The translations under genes and the position numbers were made by a program. From the NCBI RefSeq assembly GCF_015477355.1, contig NZ_JADLRJ010000001.1:744001-808000 (forward strand): a DNA stretch of 64,000 bases, given 5' to 3'. The notes below the pieces were generated by a model. That model searched no databases. It had not been told where the DNA came from and worked only from the letters and a program-made list of their open reading frames with translations. The stretch is from Nocardia blacklockiae (lineage in GTDB: Bacteria; Actinomycetota; Actinomycetes; Mycobacteriales; Mycobacteriaceae). Shown here piece by piece: positions 51,878 to 61,518 of the stretch; position 1 is the stretch's first letter, and each line of letters starts with the position of its first letter.

Positions 51878-53377
51878 ATGCAGCGCATCATCGGAATCGA
51901 GGTCGAGTACGGCATCTCCACGCCTACCGAGCCGTCGGCCAACCCGATTCTCACCTCCACCCAGGCGGTGCTGGCGTACGCGGCGGCCGAGGGCGTGCCG
52001 CGCGCCAAGCGCACCCGCTGGGACTACGAGGTGGAATCCCCGCTGCGCGACGCTCGCGGTTTCGATCTGGGCCGGCTCAACGGACCCGCCCCCGTGATCG
52101 ACGCCGACGAGGTCGGCGCGGCCAACATGATCCTCACCAACGGCGCCCGGCTCTACGTCGACCACGCCCACCCCGAGTACTCCGCGCCCGAGGTGACCGA
52201 CCCGCTGGACGCGGTCATCTGGGACAAGGCGGGTGAACGCGTCATGGAGGCCGCCGCCCGCTACGCCTCCAGCGTGCCGAACGCGCCCCGCATGCAGCTG
52301 TACAAGAACAACGTCGACGGCAAGGGCGCCTCCTACGGCACCCACGAGAACTACCTGATGAACCGCGACACGCCGTTCAATCAGATCATCGTCGGCCTCA
52401 CCCCGTTCTTCGTGTCCCGCCAGGTGGTGTCGGGGTCCGGGCGGGTGGGCCTCGGGCAGTCCGGCGACCAGGCCGGTTTCCAGCTGTCGCAGCGCTCGGA
52501 CTACATCGAGGTCGAGGTCGGCCTGGAGACCACGCTCAAGCGCGGCATCATCAACACCCGCGACGAGCCGCACGCCGACGCCGACAAATACCGCCGCCTG
52601 CACGTCATCATCGGCGACGCCAACCTCGCCGAATGGTCCACCTACCTCAAGGTCGGCACCACCGCGCTGGTGCTGGACCTGATCGAGGCGGGGGAGGACC
52701 TGTCGGACCTGCAGCTGGCCCGCCCGGTCACGGCCGTGCACACCATCAGCCACGACCCGACGCTGCGCGCCACGGTGGCGCTGTCCGACGGCCGCGAGCT
52801 GACCGGCCTTGCGTTGCAACGGATCTACCTGGACCGGGCGGAGAAGTTCCACGGCCGCGAAGGCACCGACGACGCCCGCGTCACCGACATCCTGGAGAAG
52901 TGGGCGCACGTGCTCGACCTGCTCGAGCGCGACCCGATGGAGACCGCCGACCTGCTGGACTGGACGGCGAAGCTGCGCCTGCTCGAGGGCATGCGCAGCC
53001 GCGAGGGCCTGGGTTGGGCCGCGCCGAAACTGCACCTGATGGACCTGCAGTACTCCGACGTCCGGCTGGACAAGGGCCTGTACAACCGCCTCGTTGCGCG
53101 CGGCTCGATGCAGCGCCTGGTCTCCGAGCAGCAGGTCGTCGACGCCATGACCGCCCCGCCGACCGACACCCGCGCCTACTTCCGCGGGGAGTGCCTGCGC
53201 CGCTTCGGCGCCGACATCGCGGCCGCCAGCTGGGATTCGGTGATCTTCGACCTCGGCGGCGACAGCCTGGTCCGCATTCCCACCCTGGAACCGCGCCGCG
53301 GCACCAAGTCGCACGTCGGCAAGCTGCTCGACGGTGTGCACACCGCCGCGGAACTGGTCGAGCAACTCACCACCTGA
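51878..53377 (+). CDS. dop: proteasome accessory factor Dop (deamidase/depupylase of Pup)
   Basis: Dop (499 residues) converts the C-terminal Gln of Pup to Glu and removes Pup from proteins. It shares the carboxylate-amine ligase (glutamine synthetase-like) fold with Paf[10 protein letters not shown] at the N-terminus holds the Mg-binding Glu residues (Glu8, Glu10). The nucleophilic Asp95 is in [14 protein letters not shown], as in mycobacterial Dop. The Dop-specific loop lies around residues 40-60 ([14 protein letters not shown]). The ATG at 51878 follows TAGGCT by six bases, so the transcript is probably leaderless. pup starts 139 bases after its stop. Confidence 0.97.
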   Translation: MQRIIGIEVEYGISTPTEPSANPILTSTQAVLAYAAAEGVPRAKRTRWDYEVESPLRDARGFDLGRLNGPAPVIDADEVGAANMILTNGARLYVDHAHPEYSAPEVTDPLDAVIWDKAGERVMEAAARYASSVPNAPRMQLYKNNVDGKGASYGTHENYLMNRDTPFNQIIVGLTPFFVSRQVVSGSGRVGLGQSGDQAGFQLSQRSDYIEVEVGLETTLKRGIINTRDEPHADADKYRRLHVIIGDANLAEWSTYLKVGTTALVLDLIEAGEDLSDLQLARPVTAVHTISHDPTLRATVALSDGRELTGLALQRIYLDRAEKFHGREGTDDARVTDILEKWAHVLDLLERDPMETADLLDWTAKLRLLEGMRSREGLGWAAPKLHLMDLQYSDVRLDKGLYNRLVARGSMQRLVSEQQVVDAMTAPPTDTRAYFRGECLRRFGADIAAASWDSVIFDLGGDSLVRIPTLEPRRGTKSHVGKLLDGVHTAAELVEQLTT

Positions 53378-53446
53378 CCCGGCTGCCGCGCGGTCGCGGG
53401 CGGGGCACATTGCGATGTAATCCGGCATGTTGCCGCCGACGCTGGG

Positions 53447-53485
53447 TAGTGTTGACCTACGAGCATCGGATCTTCTCCGATGCTC
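53447..53485 (+). promoter_or_regulatory. pup promoter -10 and 5'-terminal stem-loop
   Basis: TAGTGT (53447-53452) would place the transcript start near 53459. A perfect 10-bp stem with loop TCTTC occupies 53461-53485, just at the 5' end of the predicted mRNA and 18 bases before the AGGAGGT ribosome site. A stabilising or regulatory role is inferred. Confidence 0.5.
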
Positions 53486-53516
53486 GCCGATATCAGTACA
53501 GAGGAGGTCGGCTGCT

Positions 53517-53711
53517 ATGGCACAAGAGCAGACCAAGCGCGCCGGTGGCGGCGACGAGGACGACGATGCGGTCGGCGCGGAGGCCGCGGGGCAGGAGCGT
53601 CGCGAGAAGCTGGCGGAGGATACCGACGACCTGCTCGACGAGATCGATGATGTGCTCGAGGAGAATGCGGAGGACTTCGTGCGCGCATATGTTCAGAAAG
53701 GCGGCCAGTGA
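53517..53711 (+). CDS. pup: prokaryotic ubiquitin-like protein Pup
   Basis: Pup (64 residues) is disordered, very acidic and ends in GGQ, so its last Gln must be deamidated by Dop before PafA links it to lysines. The ARC-binding helix is [30 protein letters not shown] in outline. The ATG follows a strong AGGAGGT site. It is coupled to prcB by a GTGA overlap, so Pup and the core protease are made together. Confidence 0.97.
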   Translation: MAQEQTKRAGGGDEDDDAVGAEAAGQERREKLAEDTDDLLDEIDDVLEENAEDFVRAYVQKGGQ

Positions 53712-54568
53712 CACCAGGTGACCCCCTGCGGCTCCAACCGGGGTACGCCCTGTCCTCCTTCTCCGAACACCTGCGGGAGCATGCCCCGGATCTGTTGCCC
53801 GGCAACGGTTTCGGTCGTGCGGGCGCCGCCCCGAGTGGGGCGGCGTCGCAGGATATCGCCCCGCACGGCACCACCATCGTCGCGGTCAGCTACCGCGGCG
53901 GCGTGCTGATCGCGGGCGACCGGCGGGCCACCCAGGGCAACCTGCTGGCCAGCCGCGACATGGAGAAGGTGTACATCACCGACACGTTCTCCGCGGCCGG
54001 CATCGCCGGCACCGCGGGCGTGGCGGTGGAGATGATCCGGCTGTTCGCCGTGGAGCTGGAGTATTACGAGAAGATCGAGGGCGTCCCGCTGACCTTCGAC
54101 GGCAAGGCCAACAAGCTGTCGAAGATGGTGCGCGACAACCTGCCCGCCGCCCTGCAGGGCTTGGCCGTGGTGCCCATCCTGGTCGGCTACGACCTGGAGG
54201 CCACCGACCCGGACCGGGCCGGGCGGATCGTGTCCTACGACGTGGTCGGCGGCCGCAGCGAGGAGCGCTTCGGCTACACCGCCGTGGGCTCGGGCTCGAT
54301 GTTCGCCAAGTCGTCGCTGAAGAAGACCTACCACCGCGACATCGACGAGGAGAACGCACTGCGGATCGCCGTCGAGTCGCTGCTGGACGCGTCCGACGAC
54401 GACACCGCCACCGGCGGTCCCGACCTGATGCGCAACATCTTCCCCACGGCGGTGACCATCAACGCCGAAGGGGCGGACGAGGTTTCGGACGACCGGCTGG
54501 CGGAGATCGCGCGGTCGATCGTCGAGCGGCGGGCGGCGTCCGATCGGGAAGGGAGCGCCACAGCATGA
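53708..54568 (+). CDS. prcB: 20S proteasome beta subunit PrcB
   Basis: PrcB (286 residues) is the catalytic subunit. A propeptide of 54 residues is removed by autocleavage after Gly54 to expose Thr55 ([10 protein letters not shown]), the N-terminal nucleophile. The Ntn-hydrolase fold is evident from [25 protein letters not shown], with the Asp-Arg and Lys residues of the active site. The propeptide region [16 protein letters not shown] resembles the mycobacterial propeptide. Overlaps with pup (GTGA) and prcA (ATGA) confirm one operon. Confidence 0.97.
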   Translation: MTPGDPLRLQPGYALSSFSEHLREHAPDLLPGNGFGRAGAAPSGAASQDIAPHGTTIVAVSYRGGVLIAGDRRATQGNLLASRDMEKVYITDTFSAAGIAGTAGVAVEMIRLFAVELEYYEKIEGVPLTFDGKANKLSKMVRDNLPAALQGLAVVPILVGYDLEATDPDRAGRIVSYDVVGGRSEERFGYTAVGSGSMFAKSSLKKTYHRDIDEENALRIAVESLLDASDDDTATGGPDLMRNIFPTAVTINAEGADEVSDDRLAEIARSIVERRAASDREGSATA

Positions 54569-55350
54569 CACTGCCGTACTACGCGTCGGCCGAGCAGATC
54601 ATGCGCGACAAGACCGAGCTCGCGCGCAAGGGCATCGCACGGGGCCGCAGTGTCGTGGTGTTGGTGTACGACAAGGGTGTGCTGTTCGTCGCCGAGAACC
54701 CCTCGGCGACGCTGCACAAGGTGAGTGAGCTCTACGACCGGGTGGGTTTCGCCGCGGTCGGGAAGTACAACGAGTTCGAGAACCTGCGCCGGCACGGCAT
54801 TCTGCAGGCCGACCTGCGCGGCTACCAGTACGACCGGCGGGATGTGACCGGCCGGGCGCTGGCGAACATGTTCGCGTCCCTGCTCGGTTCGATCTTCACC
54901 GATCAGCTCAAGCCGTTCGAGGTGGAGATCTGCATCGGCGAGGTCGGGTATCCCGAGCAGGCGCAGAGCGCGGTCCTGTACCGGGTGAACTTCGACGGGT
55001 CGATCGTCGACGAGCGCGACTACGTGGTGATGGGCGGCAACACCGAGCCGATCGTCAGCGCGCTCAAGGACACCTACCAGCCCGGCCTGGACCTGCGCGC
55101 GGCCATCAAGCTGGCGCTGGAGGCGCTGCAGAAGGGCACCCCCGAGGGCGACAAGGACAAGCGGGTGCTCGGCGTGGGAACCCTCGAGGTGGCGACCCTC
55201 GAGCAGGCCCGTCCGCGGCGGGCGTTCCGCCGCATCGCGGGCCCCCAGCTGGAGGCCCTGCTCGTCGACGAGAAGGCGGGCGGGAGCAAGGCCGAACCGA
55301 AGGACTCCGGCCCCGAAACCCCCAGTGCCGGAGACCCTTCCAACGCCTAG
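54565..55350 (+). CDS. prcA: 20S proteasome alpha subunit PrcA
   Basis: PrcA (261 residues) forms the outer rings of the 20S core and its gate. The N-terminus [24 protein letters not shown] in outline is the gating segment, followed by [24 protein letters not shown]-terminal tail of about 25 Pro/Ser/Gly/Glu-rich residues is typical. The HbYX tail of ARC inserts between adjacent PrcA subunits. The start overlaps prcB by ATGA. Confidence 0.97.
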   Translation: MTLPYYASAEQIMRDKTELARKGIARGRSVVVLVYDKGVLFVAENPSATLHKVSELYDRVGFAAVGKYNEFENLRRHGILQADLRGYQYDRRDVTGRALANMFASLLGSIFTDQLKPFEVEICIGEVGYPEQAQSAVLYRVNFDGSIVDERDYVVMGGNTEPIVSALKDTYQPGLDLRAAIKLALEALQKGTPEGDKDKRVLGVGTLEVATLEQARPRRAFRRIAGPQLEALLVDEKAGGSKAEPKDSGPETPSAGDPSNA

Positions 55351-55426
55351 CGGCACCGACGACATGCCCCCTGCCTCCCACGGATGCAGGGGGCATCTCG
55401 CATCTACGCCCCTTGCTCACCTCCCC

Positions 55427-55522
55427 GGTTTGCGGTCCGGCTCGGTTTTCGGGGGTCGCTGCGCAAGCGACGAAGGAGCAAGCAGCGACCCCCGAAAACC
55501 GAGCCACCAGGGACCGCAAACC
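55427..55522. repeat. large composite inverted repeat between prcA and pafA
   Basis: An outer 12-bp stem (55427-55438 with 55511-55522) and an inner 22-bp stem (55441-55462 with 55482-55503) are both perfect and nearly contiguous, with a 19-base loop. A separate hairpin GCGTCGCC-GAA-GGCGACGC follows at 55524-55542. It may act as terminator of the pup-prcBA operon, but the size and symmetry suggest a mobile palindromic element. Confidence 0.75.
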
Positions 55523-55625
55523 CGCGTCGCCGAAGGCGACGCCGATGCAATTGTTGTGAACCCGTATGCATCCGCATCCGCGCGACACCCCGTTTCGGGC
55601 TGGGCATGGCTGTAATGTCGATGGT

Positions 55626-56984
55626 GTGCAGCGACGAATCATGGGGATCGAGACCGAGTTCGGGGTGACGTGCACGTTCCACGGACACCGTCGGTTGAGC
55701 CCCGACGAGGTGGCCCGGTATCTGTTCCGCCGGGTGGTGTCCTGGGGCCGTAGCTCGAACGTGTTCCTCCGCAACGGTGCCCGTCTGTACCTCGACGTCG
55801 GCTCCCACCCGGAGTACGCCACGGCCGAGTGCGACTCCCTGGTGCAGCTGGTCACCCACGACCGAGCGGGTGAGCGGGTGCTGGAGGAGCTGCTGATCGA
55901 CGCCGAGCAGCGCTTGGCGGAGGAGGGCATCGGCGGCGACATCTACCTGTTCAAGAACAACACCGACTCGGCCGGCAACTCCTACGGGTGCCACGAGAAC
56001 TTCCTGGTCGTGCGGGCCGGCGAGTTCTCCCGGATTTCCGATGTGCTGCTGCCGTTCCTGGTCACCCGCCAGCTGATCTGCGGCGCCGGCAAGGTGCTGC
56101 AGACGCCGAAGGCGGCCACGTTCTGCCTGTCGCAGCGCGCCGAGCACATCTGGGAGGGGGTGTCCTCGGCGACCACGCGCTCGCGCCCGATCATCAACAC
56201 TCGCGACGAGCCGCACGCCGACGCCGAGAAGTACCGGCGCCTGCACGTCATCGTCGGCGACTCGAACATGGCCGAGACCACCACCATGCTGAAGGTCGGC
56301 ACGGCGGCACTGGTGCTGGAGATGATCGAGGCCGGGGTGTCGTTCCGCGATTTCGCGCTGGACAACCCGATTCGCGCCATCCGCGAGGTGAGCCACGACC
56401 TGACCGGCCGCCGCCCGGTGCGCCTGGCCGGTGGCCGCCAGGCCAGCGCCCTGGACATCCAGCGCGAGTACTACGCCCGCGCGGTCGAGCACCTGCGCAA
56501 TCGCGACCGCGACCCGCAGGTGGACGCGGTGGTGGACCTGTGGGGCCGCACCCTCGACGCGGTGGAGGCGCAGGATTTCGCGAAGGTCGACACCGAGATC
56601 GACTGGGTGATCAAGCGCAAGCTGTTCCAGCGCTACCAGGACCGCTACAACATGGACCTGTCCGATCCCAAGATCGCCCAGCTGGACCTGGCCTACCACG
56701 ACATCAAGCGCGGCCGCGGCGTGTTCGACCTGCTGCAGCGCAAGGGCCTGGCCAAGCGGGTCACCGAGGACGAGGCGGTCGACGCCGCGGTCACCACGCC
56801 GCCGCAGACCACCCGCGCCAAACTGCGCGGCGATTTCATCACCGCCGCCCAGGAGGCCGGCCGCGACTTCACCGTCGACTGGGTCCACCTGAAGCTGAAC
56901 GACCAGGCCCAGCGCACGGTCCTGTGCAAGGACCCGTTCCGTTCGGTGGACGAGCGCGTGGACCGCTTGATCGCCTCGATGTAG
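55626..56984 (+). CDS. pafA: Pup-protein ligase PafA
   Basis: PafA (452 residues, the same length as the mycobacterial enzyme) ligates deamidated Pup to lysines of target proteins. [14 protein letters not shown] carries the metal-binding Glu9 and Glu11; [15 protein letters not shown] contains the catalytic Asp57. [23 protein letters not shown] is shared with Dop. The GTG at 55626 lies 7 bases after TAATGT, so the transcript is probably leaderless and independent of prcA. In mycobacteria pafA lies about 10 genes away; here it follows prcA directly after a long hairpin. Confidence 0.97.
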   Translation: MQRRIMGIETEFGVTCTFHGHRRLSPDEVARYLFRRVVSWGRSSNVFLRNGARLYLDVGSHPEYATAECDSLVQLVTHDRAGERVLEELLIDAEQRLAEEGIGGDIYLFKNNTDSAGNSYGCHENFLVVRAGEFSRISDVLLPFLVTRQLICGAGKVLQTPKAATFCLSQRAEHIWEGVSSATTRSRPIINTRDEPHADAEKYRRLHVIVGDSNMAETTTMLKVGTAALVLEMIEAGVSFRDFALDNPIRAIREVSHDLTGRRPVRLAGGRQASALDIQREYYARAVEHLRNRDRDPQVDAVVDLWGRTLDAVEAQDFAKVDTEIDWVIKRKLFQRYQDRYNMDLSDPKIAQLDLAYHDIKRGRGVFDLLQRKGLAKRVTEDEAVDAAVTTPPQTTRAKLRGDFITAAQEAGRDFTVDWVHLKLNDQAQRTVLCKDPFRSVDERVDRLIASM

Positions 56985-57002
56985 GCGAATCGGGGACGTA
57001 AT

Positions 57003-57032
57003 CGTGCGCCGACGCGCATGCGTCGGCGCACG
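57003..57032. terminator. 13-bp palindromic hairpin after pafA
   Basis: CGTGCGCCGACGC (57003-57015) and its exact reverse complement (57020-57032) flank a GCAT loop. It begins 18 bases after the pafA stop and ends 6 bases before the pafB -10 box, so it may end pafA transcripts or control pafB. Confidence 0.65.
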
Positions 57033-57050
57033 TTGATTACTCTGTGTCGC

Positions 57051-58049
57051 GTGGCGATATCCAAGGTCGAGCGGCTGATGAATCTGGTCATCGCGCTGTT
57101 GTCGACCCGGCAGTTCCTGACCGCGGAGCGGATCCGCGACAGTGTCGCCGGATACGAGGACTCCGCCAGCGACGAGGCGTTCAGCCGGATGTTCGAGCGC
57201 GACAAGAACGAACTGCGCGATCTCGGCATCCCGCTGGAGGTGGGCCAGGTCAGCCGGTACTCCTCGCAGGAGGGCTATCGCATCAACCGGGACGCCTACG
57301 AGCTCCCCGACATCGATCTGACCAGCGAGGAGGCCGCCGCGGTCGCGGTGGCCGTGCAGCTGTGGGAGTCCCCGGAGCTTGCGAACGCCGCGGAGGGCGC
57401 GCTGCTCAAGTTGCGGGCGGCGGGTATCCACGTGGAGTCCGACGCCACGCTGTCCTCGGTCCCGGCGGTGCCCGCGCGCACCCGCGGCTCGGAGGCGGCG
57501 CTGGGCCGGCTGCTCTCGGCGATCGACGCCGGGCGCGCGGTCCGCTTCGAGCACCGCATGTCGCACAACGCGCCGTATCTGATGCGCGACGTGGAGCCGT
57601 GGGGTGTGGTCACCCATCACGGCCGGTGGTATCTGGTCGGGCACGACCGCGACCGCGACGCGACCCGCACCTTCCGCCTGTCCCGCATCGGCGACGACGT
57701 CACCGCCTACGGCCCGGAGAACGCGGTGCACAAACCCGACGGCGTGGACCTGCGCACCATCGTCGCGCGGGTGACCGGGGCGGCGCAGGTGACGGGCAGC
57801 GCCACGGTGTGGGTCGCCGAAGGCCGCGGCCAGGACGTCCGGCGTCTCGGCGCGGCCGTGGAGGAACGCGAGCTCGGCGGCCGGCCGGGCACCATCGTCG
57901 AGGTCCCGGTCCGCTCGCGGGACTGGCTGGCGCGCTTGATCACCGGGCTCGGCCCCGACGCGCTGGTCCTCGCGCCGGCCGACCTGCGCGAGGACGTCGT
58001 CGCCCGGCTGCGGTCGGTGCTCGAGGGGACGGAAGTAGGGGCTTCGTGA
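57051..58049 (+). CDS. pafB: DNA-damage-response regulator subunit PafB
   Basis: PafB (332 residues) has an N-terminal winged helix (VERLMNLVIALLSTRQFLTAERIRDSV in outline), a WYL domain (about 140-230, with RAVRFEHRMSHNAPYLMRDVEPWGVVTHHGRWYLVGHDRDR in outline) and the C-terminal WCX extension. With PafC it activates the RecA-independent DNA-damage response in mycobacteria. The GTG at 57051 lies 7 bases after TACTCT, a leaderless arrangement. pafC starts 13 bases after its stop. Confidence 0.95.
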   Translation: MAISKVERLMNLVIALLSTRQFLTAERIRDSVAGYEDSASDEAFSRMFERDKNELRDLGIPLEVGQVSRYSSQEGYRINRDAYELPDIDLTSEEAAAVAVAVQLWESPELANAAEGALLKLRAAGIHVESDATLSSVPAVPARTRGSEAALGRLLSAIDAGRAVRFEHRMSHNAPYLMRDVEPWGVVTHHGRWYLVGHDRDRDATRTFRLSRIGDDVTAYGPENAVHKPDGVDLRTIVARVTGAAQVTGSATVWVAEGRGQDVRRLGAAVEERELGGRPGTIVEVPVRSRDWLARLITGLGPDALVLAPADLREDVVARLRSVLEGTEVGAS

Positions 58050-58062
58050 CAGGGGCGAGGGC

Positions 58063-59073
58063 ATGAGCAGTCGATTGTCGACGCGGCTGTCGCGGCTGCT
58101 CAACATGGTGCCGTACTTCCTGGCCAACCCCGGCATCAGCGCCGCGGAGGCCGCGGGCGAACTCGGCGTCACCACCAAGCAGCTGATGAACGACCTGAAC
58201 CAGCTGTGGATGTGCGGGCTGCCCGGCTACGGTCCCGGTGACCTGATCGACCTGTCGTTCTCCGAGGAGAGCATCGAGGTCACCTTCTCCGCGGGCATCG
58301 ATCGCCCGCTGCGGCTGACCTCCACCGAGGCGACGGCCGTGCTGGTGGCGCTGCGGTCGATCGCCGACCTGCCCGGCATGGTCGACCCGACCGCGGCGCG
58401 CTCGGCGATGGCGAAGATCGAATCCGCCATCGCCGGCGACCCGGTGCGGGCGGCCGGTCCGGAACCGGCGCCGGTGGAGGCGCCCGCGGTGACGACCGTG
58501 CGCTCGGCGCTGGCGAGCGGCCGGGCGCTGCGCCTGGTGTACTACTCGGCCAGCCGCGACGTGGTGTCCGAGCGCGTCGTCGATCCGATCCGAATCGTGC
58601 TGGTGGACAACAACTCCTACCTGCAGGCGTGGTGCCGGCAGGCGGAGGGCGTGCGGTTGTTCCGGTTCGATCGCATCGAGGAGGCGACCCAGCTCGACGA
58701 ACCCGCCCGCCCGCCGAGCCATGCCACCGACGAGTCCGCGGCCCTGGACCTGTTCTCCGACGATCCCGCGATCCCGCTCGCCCGCCTGCTCGTGCACGCC
58801 GACTACGGCTGGGTCCTCGATCAATATCCGATGCACCGGGTGGCCGTGCACGAGGACGGCAGCGTGGAGGCGACGATGCGGTTCGCCACCCTGGACTGGA
58901 TGGCGCGGCTGCTGCTGGGCTTCGGGTCGGGCGTGACGGTGCTGGGCCCGGCGGAACTGGTGCGGGCCGTGCGGGATCGGTCCGGCGCGGCGCTGGCGGC
59001 CTACGGCGCGCTGGCCGAGGCGGGCGGCGCCGGGTACGACACCACCGTGACCGAGGAGGTCGGGCCCGCGTGA
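58063..59073 (+). CDS. pafC: DNA-damage-response regulator subunit PafC
   Basis: PafC (336 residues) has the same winged helix-WYL-WCX layout as PafB (LSRLLNMVPYFLANPGISAAEAAGELGV at the start; ALRLVYYSASRDVVSERVVDPIRIVLVDNNSYLQAWCR in the WYL domain, in outline). The pair forms a heterodimer that binds damage-response promoters with a -35-replacing motif. The ATG at 58063 follows GGGGCGAGGGC. The stop overlaps the GTG of the PanE-like reductase. Confidence 0.95.
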   Translation: MSSRLSTRLSRLLNMVPYFLANPGISAAEAAGELGVTTKQLMNDLNQLWMCGLPGYGPGDLIDLSFSEESIEVTFSAGIDRPLRLTSTEATAVLVALRSIADLPGMVDPTAARSAMAKIESAIAGDPVRAAGPEPAPVEAPAVTTVRSALASGRALRLVYYSASRDVVSERVVDPIRIVLVDNNSYLQAWCRQAEGVRLFRFDRIEEATQLDEPARPPSHATDESAALDLFSDDPAIPLARLLVHADYGWVLDQYPMHRVAVHEDGSVEATMRFATLDWMARLLLGFGSGVTVLGPAELVRAVRDRSGAALAAYGALAEAGGAGYDTTVTEEVGPA

Positions 59074-60116
59074 CCTTTCGCGTGACCGTGCTCGGCGCCG
59101 GCAGCGTCGGCAGCTTCGTGGGCGGGAAACTGGCCGCCGCGGGCGCGGACGTCACCTTCGTCGGCCGCCCGCGGCTGCTCGACGAGATCGCCCGGACCGG
59201 TCTGCGGCTGACCGACCTCGACGGCGGCGACGACCGGGTGGCGCCCTCGGCGTTCCGGGTCGCCACCGCGCCCGAGGACGCCGACGCCGCCGACCTGGTG
59301 CTGATCACCGTGAAATCCGCGCAGACCGCCGAGGCCGCGCGGCAGCTCGCCGACCGCGTCCGCCCCGGCACGGTGGTGCTGAGCCTGCAGAACGGCATCG
59401 GCAACGACAGCGCGATCCGCGAGATCCTGCCGTCCTGCGTGGTGCTGGCCGGAATGGTGATGTTCAACGTCGTGCACCACGACGGCGGCCGTTTCCACCG
59501 CGGCACCGAGGGCGGGCTCGCCGTGACCGACGACGCCGCCCTCGAACGGTTCGCGCCGCTGTTCCGCCGCGGCGGCCTCGAACTGAGCCGCCACGCCGAC
59601 CTGCGTCCGGTCCAGTGGGCGAAACTGCTGCTGAACCTGAACAATCCGATCAACGCGCTGTCGGGGCGGCCGCTGCGCGAGCAACTGGCCGACCGCGACT
59701 ACCGCCGCTGCCTGGCCCTGGCGCAGCGCGAGGCGCTGGCCGTGATGAGCCGCGCGCGCATCCGGCCCGCCCGGCTGACCGTGCTGCCGCCCGCGCTGAT
59801 GGCGCAGCTGCTCACGGTCCCGGACGCGCTGTTCACGCGGGTGGCGGGCAGCGTGCTGGCGGTGGACCCGATGGCCCGCTCGTCGATGGCCGACGACCTG
59901 GCCCGCGGCCGGCGCACCGAGATCGGCTGGCTGTGCGGGGAGATCGTGAACCTCGGCCGGATGGTCGGGTCGCCCACCCCGGTGAACGCGCGGCTGGTGG
60001 AGCTGGTCGAGGCCGCCGAGCACGGCGACACCCGGACGTGGAGCGGCCCGCAGCTGCTGGCACAGTTGCAGGAGGCCCGCGCGCACACCGCCCGGCATCC
60101 GGCGACCGAGAGCTGA
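59070..60116 (+). CDS. PanE-like ketopantoate reductase family protein
   Basis: The 348-residue protein has an N-terminal NADP-binding Rossmann motif (VTVLGAGSVGSFVGGKLAAAG) and the family blocks VLSLQNGIGN, WAKLLLNLNNPINALSG (catalytic Lys and the Asn that bind ketopantoate) and DPMARSSMADDLARGRRTEIGWLCGEIV. 2-Dehydropantoate reductase makes pantoate for CoA, but many paralogues have unknown 2-keto substrates. It is coupled to pafC by GTGA, whereas mycobacteria have tatA directly after pafC, so this gene is an insertion or a lineage-specific keeper. Confidence 0.85.
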   Translation: MTFRVTVLGAGSVGSFVGGKLAAAGADVTFVGRPRLLDEIARTGLRLTDLDGGDDRVAPSAFRVATAPEDADAADLVLITVKSAQTAEAARQLADRVRPGTVVLSLQNGIGNDSAIREILPSCVVLAGMVMFNVVHHDGGRFHRGTEGGLAVTDDAALERFAPLFRRGGLELSRHADLRPVQWAKLLLNLNNPINALSGRPLREQLADRDYRRCLALAQREALAVMSRARIRPARLTVLPPALMAQLLTVPDALFTRVAGSVLAVDPMARSSMADDLARGRRTEIGWLCGEIVNLGRMVGSPTPVNARLVELVEAAEHGDTRTWSGPQLLAQLQEARAHTARHPATES

Positions 60117-60179
60117 CGAGCGGGTTCGCGCTCCGCGGTCCGGTAGCATCGGACGTACCACAGTCTTTGGAGGTTATCG

Positions 60180-60440
60180 ATGGGTTCACTCAGCCCGACG
60201 CACTGGCTGATCATCGCGGTGCTGGTGCTGGTCCTGTTCGGCGCCAAGCGCCTGCCGGACGCGGCCCGGGGCCTGGGGCGCTCGCTGCGCATCTTCAAGA
60301 GCGAGATGAGCGAGATGCAATCCGACGGCTCGAAGCAGCCGGAGCAGCCCGCCAAGGCCCCCGCGCAGGAACTGCCGCCGGCCCAGCCGTCGTCCACCAC
60401 GCCGGTGGCGCAACCGAATCCGGAAACGCACAAGGCGTAG
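60180..60440 (+). CDS. tatA: twin-arginine translocase subunit TatA
   Basis: TatA (86 residues) has one N-terminal transmembrane helix ([19 protein letters not shown]), the conserved [17 protein letters not shown] hinge and amphipathic helix, and a Pro/Gln-rich disordered tail. It assembles the Tat pore for folded proteins. The ATG follows TTGGAGGTTATCG, a clear ribosome site, so it is leadered; TAGCAT at about 60146 may be its -10. tatC follows 89 bases on. Confidence 0.97.
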   Translation: MGSLSPTHWLIIAVLVLVLFGAKRLPDAARGLGRSLRIFKSEMSEMQSDGSKQPEQPAKAPAQELPPAQPSSTTPVAQPNPETHKA

Positions 60441-60453
60441 CAGAGTCGCCGAC

Positions 60454-60478
60454 CCCGGGATGACGCGATCATCCCGGG
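60454..60478. terminator. hairpin between tatA and tatC
   Basis: CCCGGGATGA (60454-60463) pairs with TCATCCCGGG (60469-60478) around CGCGA. It may attenuate read-through so that TatA is made in excess of TatC, as the complex needs. Confidence 0.6.
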
Positions 60479-60529
60479 TCGCGTTGTGTCCGGATCCGGT
60501 GACAGGCGAGCAGCGAGGCAGCCACTTCC

Positions 60530-61516
60530 ATGCGCATTCCGTTCGACCCCCGGCGCAGTCGGCGCAGGACCAATCCCGACGGCACCATGTCGTTGGTCGA
60601 GCACCTGCACGAACTGCGGTCGCGGCTGCTGAAGTCGCTGCTGGCCGTGGCGCTCACCACGGTGCTGGGTTTCCTGTGGTACCAGTACGGTTTCCTGGGC
60701 GTCGAGAGTCTCGGTGACATTCTGCGCGGACCCTACTGCGCCCTGCCCGCCTCGCAGCGGGCCGCGCTGAGCCCCGACGGCGCCTGCCGGCTGCTGGCGA
60801 CCGCGCCGTTCGAGCAGTTCATGCTGCGATTCAAGGTCGGCCTCACCGCCGGTGTGGTGATGGCTTGCCCGGTGTGGCTGTATCAGCTGTGGGCGTTCAT
60901 CACCCCGGGCCTCTACGCGAAGGAACGCAAGTACGCGCTGAGCTTCGTGACCGCGGGCGCGGCGCTGTTCGTGGCCGGTTCGGTGCTGGCCTACTGGGTC
61001 GTCGCGCACGCGCTGAGCTTCCTGATGGGCATCGGCAGCAATGTGCAGATCACGGCGCTGAGCGGTTCGCAGTACTTCAGTTTCATCATTCAGCTGCTGA
61101 TCATCTTCGGCGTCAGCTTCGAGACCCCGCTGCTGATCGTGGGCCTGAACATGATCGGCGTGCTCAGCTACGAGAAGCTGAAGAAGTGGCGGCGCGGCCT
61201 GATCTTCGGCCTGTTCGTGTTCGCGGCCGTGGTGACCCCGCAGGACCCGTTCTCGATGCTGGCGCTGGCCGGTGCGTTGACGGTGTTGTTCGAGGTGGCG
61301 GTGCAGATCGCGCGGCTCAACGACCGGCGGCGCGCCCGCAGGGACGACTGGAGCAAGCTGTCCGACGACGAGGCCTCCCCGCTGGACGATCGGCCGAGTG
61401 AGGTCGGCGGGGCCGCGCCGGTCGCCGCGCCCGAACCGGTGTCCCCGGCCGAGCCGGTCGGGGCGAGGCCGGACAAAACCCCACGCCCCGTGTCGGACTA
61501 CTCCGATACCCTCTGA
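60530..61516 (+). CDS. tatC: twin-arginine translocase subunit TatC
   Basis: TatC (328 residues) has six transmembrane helices and binds the Tat signal peptide. The N-terminal [21 protein letters not shown] and [36 protein letters not shown] (outline) are the usual signatures. The cytoplasmic C-terminal extension (about 70 residues, acidic then Pro-rich) is typical of actinobacterial TatC. The ATG at 60530 precedes basic RRSRRR residues of the N-tail. Confidence 0.97.
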   Translation: MRIPFDPRRSRRRTNPDGTMSLVEHLHELRSRLLKSLLAVALTTVLGFLWYQYGFLGVESLGDILRGPYCALPASQRAALSPDGACRLLATAPFEQFMLRFKVGLTAGVVMACPVWLYQLWAFITPGLYAKERKYALSFVTAGAALFVAGSVLAYWVVAHALSFLMGIGSNVQITALSGSQYFSFIIQLLIIFGVSFETPLLIVGLNMIGVLSYEKLKKWRRGLIFGLFVFAAVVTPQDPFSMLALAGALTVLFEVAVQIARLNDRRRARRDDWSKLSDDEASPLDDRPSEVGGAAPVAAPEPVSPAEPVGARPDKTPRPVSDYSDTL

Positions 61517-61518
61517 CG

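Noticed and set aside
55404-58178. Long open frame on the minus strand opposite pafA and pafB
   Set aside because: It is antisense to highly conserved pafA and pafB, and its translation is a composition artefact of high third-position GC.
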